Positions 23,123 through 29,630 of a stretch of 32,550 nt of DNA are shown here, one piece after another (the first letter of the stretch is position 1; each line of letters begins with the position of its first letter). This stretch comes from Bacteroidales bacterium UBA5833. GTDB lineage: Bacteria; Bacteroidota; Bacteroidia; Bacteroidales; Lentimicrobiaceae. A program made the position numbers and the translations under genes. Location: NCBI GenBank assembly GCA_002433025.1, contig DJGZ01000079.1, positions 1-32,550 on the forward strand, in the 5' to 3' direction. The notes beneath the pieces were generated by a model. It searched no databases. It saw only the letters and a list, made by a program, of their open reading frames with translations, and was not told the origin of the DNA.

Positions 23123-23614
23123 TTATTTCAGTATTTCCAGGATTTCCAGATCGCGGATATTTTCATCTTCGATAACAAACCGAACGATGGTAGAGACATG
23201 ATGAAATCCGGATTTTCCTGCCGCCCCCGGATTGATGTGGAGCAATCCGTTTTTAGGATCATTCATTACCTTCAGGATGTGTGAGTGCCCCGAGATAAAT
23301 AGTTTTGGTTTTAAACGGCTGATCAGTTCCCGCGCTTCTTTTGAATATTTTCCGGGATATCCGCCGATGTGGATAATCAGCACCTTCACCTTTTCGCAGG
23401 TAAATTCCTGATACAGCGGATAAAAAGACCTGATGCCGGTTCCGTCGATGTTGCCGTAAACAGCCTTTAAGGGTTTCAGGGAAGCCAGCGCTTTAGCCGT
23501 CTCCAGGTCACCGATGTCGCCTGCATGCCATATTTCATCACATTCGGCAAAAAATGAATGTGCCTTGACTGGCAAATGCCCGTGTGTATCTGAAAGTAAT
23601 CCGATTTTTTTCAT
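23123..23614 (-). CDS. YfcE/MJ0936-type metallophosphodiesterase
   Basis: 163 residues, a single calcineurin-like domain. Metal ligands by motif: SDTHG (Asp9, His11), HAGDIGD (Asp33), VYGNIDG (Asn55), then HIGGYPGKY in place of the usual HGH/HG, SGHSH, and NPGAAG. Family members hydrolyse phosphodiesters with Mn; the physiological substrate is not known. Start ATG at 23614; no in-frame alternative is evident. The stop lies three bases from the stop of the DUF4293 gene on the other strand. Monocistronic. Confidence 0.92.
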   Translation of the reverse strand: MKKIGLLSDTHGHLPVKAHSFFAECDEIWHAGDIGDLETAKALASLKPLKAVYGNIDGTGIRSFYPLYQEFTCEKVKVLIIHIGGYPGKYSKEARELISRLKPKLFISGHSHILKVMNDPKNGLLHINPGAAGKSGFHHVSTIVRFVIEDENIRDLEILEILK

Positions 23615-23685
23615 AAAACAATAAGCCCGGCAGGCTGATGGTGAGAAGGGAAGTGTATCTGGTTCATAACCGGCTTTGCGTCGGT

Positions 23686-24921
23686 TTACCGGAGTACCTG
23701 ATACTGCATGCCTTTTTTGTCAAGTTCTGTAAGCAGGGTTGGCAACTGTGTAGTATCCTGCAGGTTAAAGGTAATGGTTACCTGCACATATCCGACCGGA
23801 ACGCTGGTAGTGGAGCGCTCGTGTTCGATGTCGTGGATGTTCGCCTTCATTTTTTCAAGGATGGAGATGATGGACTTCAGCATACCGGCCTGGTCGGGGA
23901 TCAGCACCTGAATGCGCGCCCTCAGCCCTTCGTCCATAACCCCCTTGTCGAGTATCTGCTCCAGGATGCTCATGTTGATGTTGCCGCCGCTGATAATGGG
24001 AACGACCTTTCGCCCTTTAACATTGGTTTTCTGGTAAAGGATGGCTGCCATCGCGGCAACCCCTGAAGGCTCGGTGAGTATTTTTGCACGCTGCAGCAGC
24101 AGGTAGGCGGTACGGGCCATTTCGGCATCGTTGACCACCACAAATTCATCCACCAGTTTACTGGCGGCTTCAAAAGTGAGGTTTCCCGGCGATTTCACCG
24201 CGATGCCGTCGGCAATGGTATTCACGGAGTTAAGCGCAGTGGGTTCACCCTTTTCAATGGACACTTTCATCGACTGTGCGCCGTCGGCCTCAACGCCTAT
24301 AATGCGGATGCCAGGGTTAAGCTGCTTCAGGGCAATAGCGATTCCCGCAATAAGGCCGCCGCCACCGATGGGTACCAGTACATCATCTACTTCACGCAAC
24401 TGCTCAAAGATTTCAAGGCCAACCGTGCCTTGCCCGGCAATAATATGAGGATCGTTAAACGGATGCACAAAAGTGGCTCCCGTTTTCTGCTGAAATTCCA
24501 GCGCGGCATTGAAGGCATCGTCAAAAGTATCGCCTGTCAGGATTACCTCGGCACCGTATGAGCGGGTGGCAATAACCTTGAGCGGGGGGGCAAAAACCGG
24601 CATAAACACCGTGCTTTTTACCCCAAGCTTCGTGGCTGCATAGGCTACGCCCTGCGCATGGTTGCCCGCAGAAGCACACAATACGCCTTTGGCAGATTCC
24701 TCCTCGGTCAGGTTGCTGATTTTGTAGTATGCACCCCTCACTTTAAAAGAACCTGTCGTCTGAAAGTTCTCTAGTTTCAGGTAAACATCTGCGCCTGACA
24801 TGGCTGAGAAGGACTTACTCCGCTCAAGCGGGGTTTGTTTGACTACCTTACTGAGTGTTGACTGTGCATTGATGATGTCCGAAAAACGGGGAAGCGGATG
24901 TTGATTTACAGCTACTGACAT
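23686..24921 (-). CDS. ilvA: Threonine ammonia-lyase (single ACT domain)
   Basis: 411 residues. It deaminates threonine to 2-oxobutanoate, the first step towards isoleucine, with PLP. The Lys of the Schiff base is Lys60 in GSFKVRGA; SAGNHAQG and the phosphate-binding GGGG (186-189) are visible. One ACT-like domain follows from about 330 (IQVLIPDQAGMLKSIISILEK), the short form often found with catabolic-like enzymes, and probably regulates activity by amino acid binding. Whether its role is biosynthetic or catabolic cannot be told, since no ilv genes are near. The frame is open to 24966, but the promoter at 24941-24970 lies inside that extension, so ATG at 24921 is used. Confidence 0.95.
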   Translation of the reverse strand: MSVAVNQHPLPRFSDIINAQSTLSKVVKQTPLERSKSFSAMSGADVYLKLENFQTTGSFKVRGAYYKISNLTEEESAKGVLCASAGNHAQGVAYAATKLGVKSTVFMPVFAPPLKVIATRSYGAEVILTGDTFDDAFNAALEFQQKTGATFVHPFNDPHIIAGQGTVGLEIFEQLREVDDVLVPIGGGGLIAGIAIALKQLNPGIRIIGVEADGAQSMKVSIEKGEPTALNSVNTIADGIAVKSPGNLTFEAASKLVDEFVVVNDAEMARTAYLLLQRAKILTEPSGVAAMAAILYQKTNVKGRKVVPIISGGNINMSILEQILDKGVMDEGLRARIQVLIPDQAGMLKSIISILEKMKANIHDIEHERSTTSVPVGYVQVTITFNLQDTTQLPTLLTELDKKGMQYQVLR

Positions 24922-24940
24922 GGCATGAATGTTTGTGCTG

Positions 24941-24970
24941 CAAAGGTATAAAAAGCCGCGGGGCAATCAA
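24941..24970 (-). promoter_or_regulatory. Promoter of ilvA
   Basis: -7 box TACCTTTG at 24941-24948 and -33 TTG (CAA on the plus strand) at 24968-24970, spacing 19 bases. The -7 box ends 19 bases before the chosen ATG. This is the other complete promoter in the window and fixes the ilvA start. Confidence 0.65.
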
Positions 24971-25060
24971 CGGAATTCGCGGAGAACCTCCGGAAGCCTG
25001 TGTTCGTTATGTTTAGCCGTGATGATATGGAATGAAAGCGCCGTTTCCGGGGTGTAGTGA

Positions 25061-25075
25061 CCGCCGGACAGGCGG
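25061..25075. repeat. GC-rich hairpin, REP-like
   Basis: Perfect stem CCGCC/GGCGG around a five-base loop GGACA, just downstream of the acyl-ligase gene. No T-run follows on the minus strand, so it is a poor intrinsic terminator. I recall similar CCTGCC-GGACA-GGCAGG hairpins as dispersed repeats in Bacteroidota; unverified here. Confidence 0.45.
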
Positions 25076-25095
25076 GATGCGGATACAGTCACACT

Positions 25096-27567
25096 TTATT
25101 CCGGCTCCTTCCCTGACAGTTTCTTTTGTATCCGGGACATCACCAGCGCAGCGATGGCATCGTAGCCACGTCCTTCGGGATGAACCGCCGGTAAAAACTC
25201 AACCCTTACCCTGGCCCAGAGCCGGGCAAAACGCTTCCCCTTGGGCAATGCCCTGAATGCCCCGTCAATCGCAACTGGAACAATGGGTACATTGAGTTCG
25301 CTGGAGAGTATGGCAAAGGTTTTCTTAAAATGTCCCAGCTCTCCGTTCAATGTGCGGGTTCCTTCAGGGAAAATAATCAATTTCTTTCCTTGCCGCAGCA
25401 CTTCCGCCAGGGCCTGTATGGATTGCTTCAGATCAACATTCAGGTTGACAATGATGATGTTGTTTCGGGCTGCCAGGTATTTCAAAAATTTCTGCCTGAA
25501 ATGCTGTTCCTTGGCATAAAAGTAGGTTTCCCTGATCTGTTTGGTTTTCATCACGGAAGCAACGAAAAGCCCGTCGAAGGAGCTCTGGTGGTTTGGTGCG
25601 ATGATGCAGGGGCCGTCAGGGATATTGTCAACCCCTTTGCTGCTGTATCTGAAATAAAGCTGGAAGATATGGCGCGACAATCTGAAAGCCAGGCTGCCGA
25701 TTTTCCATGTTGAGGGTAGCTTCAGATCCAGTTTTTCCCGAAGAATATCGTTCCAGTTGATATCGCCTTCTTCCATCCTGACCTTATGATCGCTGACCCA
25801 TTCGGCCAGTTGCGCCAGGCTGGCGAATTCGGCCATCTTCTGCGGTGGCAGATCAATGCCGAAAGTTTGCTGCAACCAGGCCTGGAATCCAACCTTATCG
25901 AGCGAATCCATGCCCAGGTCCATTTCAGGATGGTAGGAGGGGAGCACCCGCTGACCTTTTTCTTTCTCAAGATAATCTGCGATCAGCGCGTATTCCGGAT
26001 GGTCAAAAACAGGCTGGCTGATGTCGCTGATATGCTGCTTATGAACCAGCTCAATCAGTTTATGGTGCTGCAGTTTGCCCAGCCTGGTCCGGGGAAGTTC
26101 CTGGTCGGTCACATGGATGCGCATAATTTTTTTGTAGGCGGAAACCTTTCGGTTAAATGGCTCGATCACCTCCCATTTCAGGATATCTTCAGCATCACGA
26201 TCCGGAAATGTTGCCAATCCTGCCGGATCAGGAAGTATAATGGCCTGAAGTTGTTCGTTCTCGAAAAATATGCCGCAATCCTTTATATAAGGTGAAGTAA
26301 GCAACTCATCTTCAAGTTCTACCGGATTAACATTTTTGCCGTTTGACAATACAATAATTTCTTTTTTCCGGCCGGTAATATAAAGGAAGCCATCTTTGTC
26401 GATATGCCCCAGGTCGCCGGTATACAGCCAGCCGTTTTTCAGCACTTCAGCCGTGGCTTCAGGGCTTTTGTAATAGCCTTTCATAATGTTGGGCCCTTTG
26501 GCTACAATTTCGCCGTCAGCAATCTGAATCTGCATCTCGGGCATACATTCACCCGGAGACCCGATTCTTACCCTTCCGGGCCGGGTGAATGTGATCATGG
26601 GGGCCGCTTCAGTCATGCCGTAACCTTCCAGCACCTCAAAGCCCAGGGTTTTAAAGTCATTGCCGACTTCCACATCCAGTGCTGCCCCGCCGGCAACCAG
26701 TGTTTCGAGTGCGCCGCCGAATTTGCGGTGCACCGTGCCGAAAACCGTTTTAGAAAATTTCTTTGAATTAAGTTTACGGGCAATCCTGAAAAGCAGGGTG
26801 GCCACAGAACTCTGATCGATCTTGTCCATGACCCCTTTCCGGATGGCTGCGTAAAGCCGCGGAACCCCGATCAATATAGTAACCTTATTGACCTGCAGGG
26901 TTCTTATAATATCTTCGGAAGCCATACTCGGGCTGATTGCGATCATTCCGCCCAGGTACAAAGGGATAATCATGGTGCCCAACAAGGGGAACACATGATG
27001 CAATGGCAGCAATACAAGTACACGGGAATCGGATTTATAAATGGGAATATGCCTGCTTACCGCATCTATATTCACAATGATGTTCCTGAAGGTGAGCATC
27101 ACGCCTTTCGGGCTGCCGGTGGTCCCGGAAGTATAAATAATCACCGCGGTGTCATCGGGCTGGTGTCCGGGAAGCCCGGCCGAAGGCAGTGATTCGCATT
27201 CAGCGGCCTCATGGTCATCAAGAAGAAGCACCGGGGCGGTGCATCCCGCAGCGTCGGCTGCCTGGCGCAGGATGTCAGCAGTGCCTGATGAACAGAATAT
27301 GGCTGCAGGATCACAGTCGCCAAGTATATAGGCCACTTCAGCCGCCGTAGCCATGTAATCGACAGGAACCACTACAGCTCCCTTTTTCCAGGCAGCGTAA
27401 AACGCATAAATCCATGATGGCCTGTTCTCCGAAAATATAACTACATGAGCGCCAGGCTCAACGTGATAAAGTCCGGCAAAATGGTGGATCTTTCCGAAAA
27501 ACTGCGCATAAGTCAGTTTGTCTGACCCGTATGTAATGGCTGGGTGCTGCCCCGTTCCTGTTAACAT
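25096..27567 (-). CDS. Acyl-acyl carrier protein/CoA synthetase - ACP - PlsC acyltransferase fusion
   Basis: 823 residues. Domain 1 (1 to about 515) is an AMP-forming acyl ligase: P-loop YTSGTTGSPKGVM at 145-157, GYGMTE at 315-320, YTGD at 382-385, GRKKE at 400-404 and the C-terminal Lys498 in RTRLGKL. Domain 2 (about 520-595) resembles an acyl carrier protein: LGMDSLDKVG with the phosphopantetheine Ser555. Domain 3 (about 630-815) is a PlsC-type lysophospholipid acyltransferase: NHQSSFD at 659-665 and FPEGTR at 733-738. The order resembles E. coli Aas but reversed (Aas is acyltransferase then ligase) and with an internal ACP. It likely activates a fatty acid, loads it on its own ACP and transfers it to a lysophospholipid or other acceptor. 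Soluble or peripheral membrane. Confidence 0.9.
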   Translation of the reverse strand: MLTGTGQHPAITYGSDKLTYAQFFGKIHHFAGLYHVEPGAHVVIFSENRPSWIYAFYAAWKKGAVVVPVDYMATAAEVAYILGDCDPAAIFCSSGTADILRQAADAAGCTAPVLLLDDHEAAECESLPSAGLPGHQPDDTAVIIYTSGTTGSPKGVMLTFRNIIVNIDAVSRHIPIYKSDSRVLVLLPLHHVFPLLGTMIIPLYLGGMIAISPSMASEDIIRTLQVNKVTILIGVPRLYAAIRKGVMDKIDQSSVATLLFRIARKLNSKKFSKTVFGTVHRKFGGALETLVAGGAALDVEVGNDFKTLGFEVLEGYGMTEAAPMITFTRPGRVRIGSPGECMPEMQIQIADGEIVAKGPNIMKGYYKSPEATAEVLKNGWLYTGDLGHIDKDGFLYITGRKKEIIVLSNGKNVNPVELEDELLTSPYIKDCGIFFENEQLQAIILPDPAGLATFPDRDAEDILKWEVIEPFNRKVSAYKKIMRIHVTDQELPRTRLGKLQHHKLIELVHKQHISDISQPVFDHPEYALIADYLEKEKGQRVLPSYHPEMDLGMDSLDKVGFQAWLQQTFGIDLPPQKMAEFASLAQLAEWVSDHKVRMEEGDINWNDILREKLDLKLPSTWKIGSLAFRLSRHIFQLYFRYSSKGVDNIPDGPCIIAPNHQSSFDGLFVASVMKTKQIRETYFYAKEQHFRQKFLKYLAARNNIIIVNLNVDLKQSIQALAEVLRQGKKLIIFPEGTRTLNGELGHFKKTFAILSSELNVPIVPVAIDGAFRALPKGKRFARLWARVRVEFLPAVHPEGRGYDAIAALVMSRIQKKLSGKEPE

Positions 27568-27686
27568 AAAGTGCTTGTATCTGAATGAACGGATAATCCA
27601 GGAATTTACCGGCCTTTAGATGTGAACACGGGCTGATGCACAGTGACAGTGATTGACCGGAAAACCTTACGGTTATCTTCAATTTA

Positions 27687-27704
27687 CAAAAGTACGCAAA
27701 TATA
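27687..27704 (-). promoter_or_regulatory. Two overlapping-region -7 boxes upstream of the acyl-ligase gene
   Basis: TACTTTTG at 27687-27694 and TATATTTG at 27697-27704, both TAnnTTTG on the minus strand. Either would give a leader of about 110-120 bases before the ATG at 27567. No -33 TTG at normal spacing. Confidence 0.35.
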
Positions 27705-27754
27705 TGCATGTAACGGGAATAATATTGGCAGATACAGATAAGTAACGGATTACC

Positions 27755-28618
27755 TTAATCCGGTATGACCGTGGTAGCAGCAAGGCTGCATAAGGTCCGC
27801 ACTTCGCTGAGGATCTTTTTCTTTGAATTTTGACTGAGCGGGAGCATATCCAGCAATCCCGGCTTTTTGCAAAGGTCGGCACACAGCACGGTGCCGTTTT
27901 CGATCAGCAATTGTTTCTGCTTTTTATTCAGCCCGGTAATGGCCGTTACTGGATACAGACCGTTTTGCTGGATCAGCTCCTTCAGGCTGCCGCGGCGGGG
28001 ATAGTCCCAGCCAACCAGATGCAATCCGGCGCATTTGCCAAAATCTGCCGCATCATCCGAAAAACGGGTATTGGTGACCACCCAGCCCTGGAATGATCTG
28101 GAGTTGTTTTCAGGCTGTGATTCCCATACAGCTTTTATGTCGAGAAACCTCGATTGAATATACAGGGGGACCTGAACGCTGCATACTTTACCGGCCGTAT
28201 TGTGGAACTTACACTCAATCATATTCTTACTTTTCCCGTTCCAGGCAACCACATCCACTTCATGCGAAACGCATTTACCCGGAAGAATCTGCCCGGTCAT
28301 AACTTCATAGCCCATCCGTTTCATCAGTTCACCGATAAACTTTTCAAAAGGATAACCGGTAGGACCAAGCTCCATGATCGCATTTTTGAGGCTGTAACGC
28401 GCTGCCAGCGCATTCATCCGCCTGCGAAGCATGGCAAAAGCCTTGCGGTAAATCGTTTTGGTCGGTATGCCTTCGTAAAGCGATTTCCTGATTTCAGGCA
28501 GTATCGACCGGATGATATCTTCTGATGCACCGGAATTTAACAGTGACTGCCAGAGTTTTTCCTCGGAAAACTCCTGTGTTTCTCCTGACGATTTTCTTAC
28601 GGAAATATGATTGGCCAT
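27755..28618 (-). CDS. ATP-cone protein with Mrr-like PD-(D/E)XK nuclease domain
   Basis: 287 residues. Residues about 3-90 form an ATP-cone: VRKSSGETQEFSEEKLWQSLLNSG, then KSLYEG and TIYRKAFAMLRR. ATP-cones are nucleotide-sensing modules best known from ribonucleotide reductase and NrdR. Residues about 90-210 form a PD-(D/E)XK nuclease of the Mrr type: FEKFIGELMKRMGYEV, HEVDVVAW with Asp122, and IECKFHN with Glu135 and Lys137, followed by WVVTNTRFSDDA. The C-terminal part (about 215-287) has a helix-hairpin-like LNKKQKQLLIENG. This predicts a nuclease controlled by ATP/dATP. No methylase or specificity gene is adjacent, so a classical restriction system is unlikely. Possible partner: the membrane protein 45 bases upstream. 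Confidence 0.8.
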   Translation of the reverse strand: MANHISVRKSSGETQEFSEEKLWQSLLNSGASEDIIRSILPEIRKSLYEGIPTKTIYRKAFAMLRRRMNALAARYSLKNAIMELGPTGYPFEKFIGELMKRMGYEVMTGQILPGKCVSHEVDVVAWNGKSKNMIECKFHNTAGKVCSVQVPLYIQSRFLDIKAVWESQPENNSRSFQGWVVTNTRFSDDAADFGKCAGLHLVGWDYPRRGSLKELIQQNGLYPVTAITGLNKKQKQLLIENGTVLCADLCKKPGLLDMLPLSQNSKKKILSEVRTLCSLAATTVIPD

Positions 28619-28663
28619 TGCTCCATTTGATCTTGATCGCAGTAAAATTAGTAAAAGAAATCA

Positions 28664-29398
28664 TCAGGCCGTGAAATCAGCAGTTTGGTTGTGGAACCTT
28701 GATTTTCCGGTTTTGATGCATCTCCGGACTATGAACAGGATGACAATCAGCAGGATAAATTCTCCGGTGCCAAACAAAAGCCAATTGAAATTTCGGGGGA
28801 TAAAAGCGGAAATTTTTTGCATCAGTTCTCCGGATGAAGTCCGGTCGGGCGTTACGGCCATTAAGTTCAGATACGGTATGGTAAAGGAAAGGACGACAAT
28901 AAGGCTGCCGGTGATCATCATCGACCAGTCGCGGAATTTTATCATTACCGGGCATCTGCGATGCTGAAGGACAAGAATTGAAACGGCATAGCATAACATC
29001 GTCAGAGAAAGCAGGCAGGGCGCCAGCACAGGACCTGCCCAGGGGACAGGTATCAGAAACAGGATATCCCATTCAAGAAGGGTTGCCGGCCAGCCGATGA
29101 GCATCCATAGAAAGACATAATAGAAAATATCCCATATGGCGAAGCAGAAAAGAAAAAATGCAAAGCGTTCAGCCCGATTTCTGCCTGCAAGTATGGCGAT
29201 ACTCAGCAGCATTAACAAGGTGGCAGCCTCGCGCAAAAGCTCAGTAATCAATACATTGTAATCCATGTTGACAAGTGGGAATGAAAATACATGGGGATAG
29301 TAAATTTCCCTGAGATAGACTACCACAGCCGATTCCAGAAAGCCCATGGCCAAACTGAAAACAAAAAGCAGGAACAGGGTTTTAATTGAGGTTTTCAT
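28664..29398 (-). CDS. Conserved polytopic membrane protein of unknown function
   Basis: 244 residues with about six or seven membrane segments. The frame is open to 29449; Met at 29398 (MKTSIKTLFLL) begins the first membrane segment and is preferred. Recognisable conserved segments are MGFLESAVVVYLREIYYP, AERFAFFLFCFAIWDIFYY and WDILFLIPVPWAGPVLAP; I recall the last pattern from unnamed membrane proteins in several phyla but know no function. Glu19 and Arg25 of the first motif are in or near the membrane and may matter. Its start lies downstream of a pair of direct repeats (29446-29478). It may be co-transcribed with the ATP-cone nuclease gene, 45 bases downstream, but a mechanistic link is not evident. 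Confidence 0.75.
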   Translation of the reverse strand: MKTSIKTLFLLFVFSLAMGFLESAVVVYLREIYYPHVFSFPLVNMDYNVLITELLREAATLLMLLSIAILAGRNRAERFAFFLFCFAIWDIFYYVFLWMLIGWPATLLEWDILFLIPVPWAGPVLAPCLLSLTMLCYAVSILVLQHRRCPVMIKFRDWSMMITGSLIVVLSFTIPYLNLMAVTPDRTSSGELMQKISAFIPRNFNWLLFGTGEFILLIVILFIVRRCIKTGKSRFHNQTADFTA

Positions 29399-29445
29399 GA
29401 CCGCATGTTTTCGGATGGGTAGAGGCGCCAATTTAAAAAGGCTGC

Positions 29446-29478
29446 ACAATCAATACGTTATTCTGTTGACAATCAATA
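29446..29478. repeat. Two direct copies of ACAATCAATA
   Basis: Identical ten-base copies at 29446-29455 and 29469-29478, 23 bases apart start to start. They sit about 50-80 bases upstream of the membrane protein start, in a position suited to an operator. No factor is known. Confidence 0.45.
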
Positions 29479-29494
29479 ATATGAAATTTTCAGT

Positions 29495-29559
29495 AAAAGC
29501 ATAAGCGTTTTCCCTCACTAACATAATATTACCTTTCAGGATTTGTGGTTTATGCTTTT
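29495..29559. repeat. Perfect 10-base inverted repeat around a 45-base spacer
   Basis: AAAAGCATAA at 29495-29504 and its exact complement at 29550-29559. The spacer contains TACCTTTC, one base off the -7 consensus. The gap 29399-29630 between the membrane protein and FISUMP genes is otherwise empty apart from a 21-codon plus-strand frame at 29552-29617 that is unlikely to be a gene. Confidence 0.5.
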
Positions 29560-29630
29560 AATGAAGAAGAATCAGGGTATCGTTCCGGATTTCTGGCTGG
29601 CTGACATTGATATATAGTCAGGAAGCTATG

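Noticed and set aside
29552..29617. A 21-codon plus-strand gene
   Set aside because: Very short, its start codon lies inside an inverted repeat arm, no ribosome-binding site; kept only as part of a regulatory observation.
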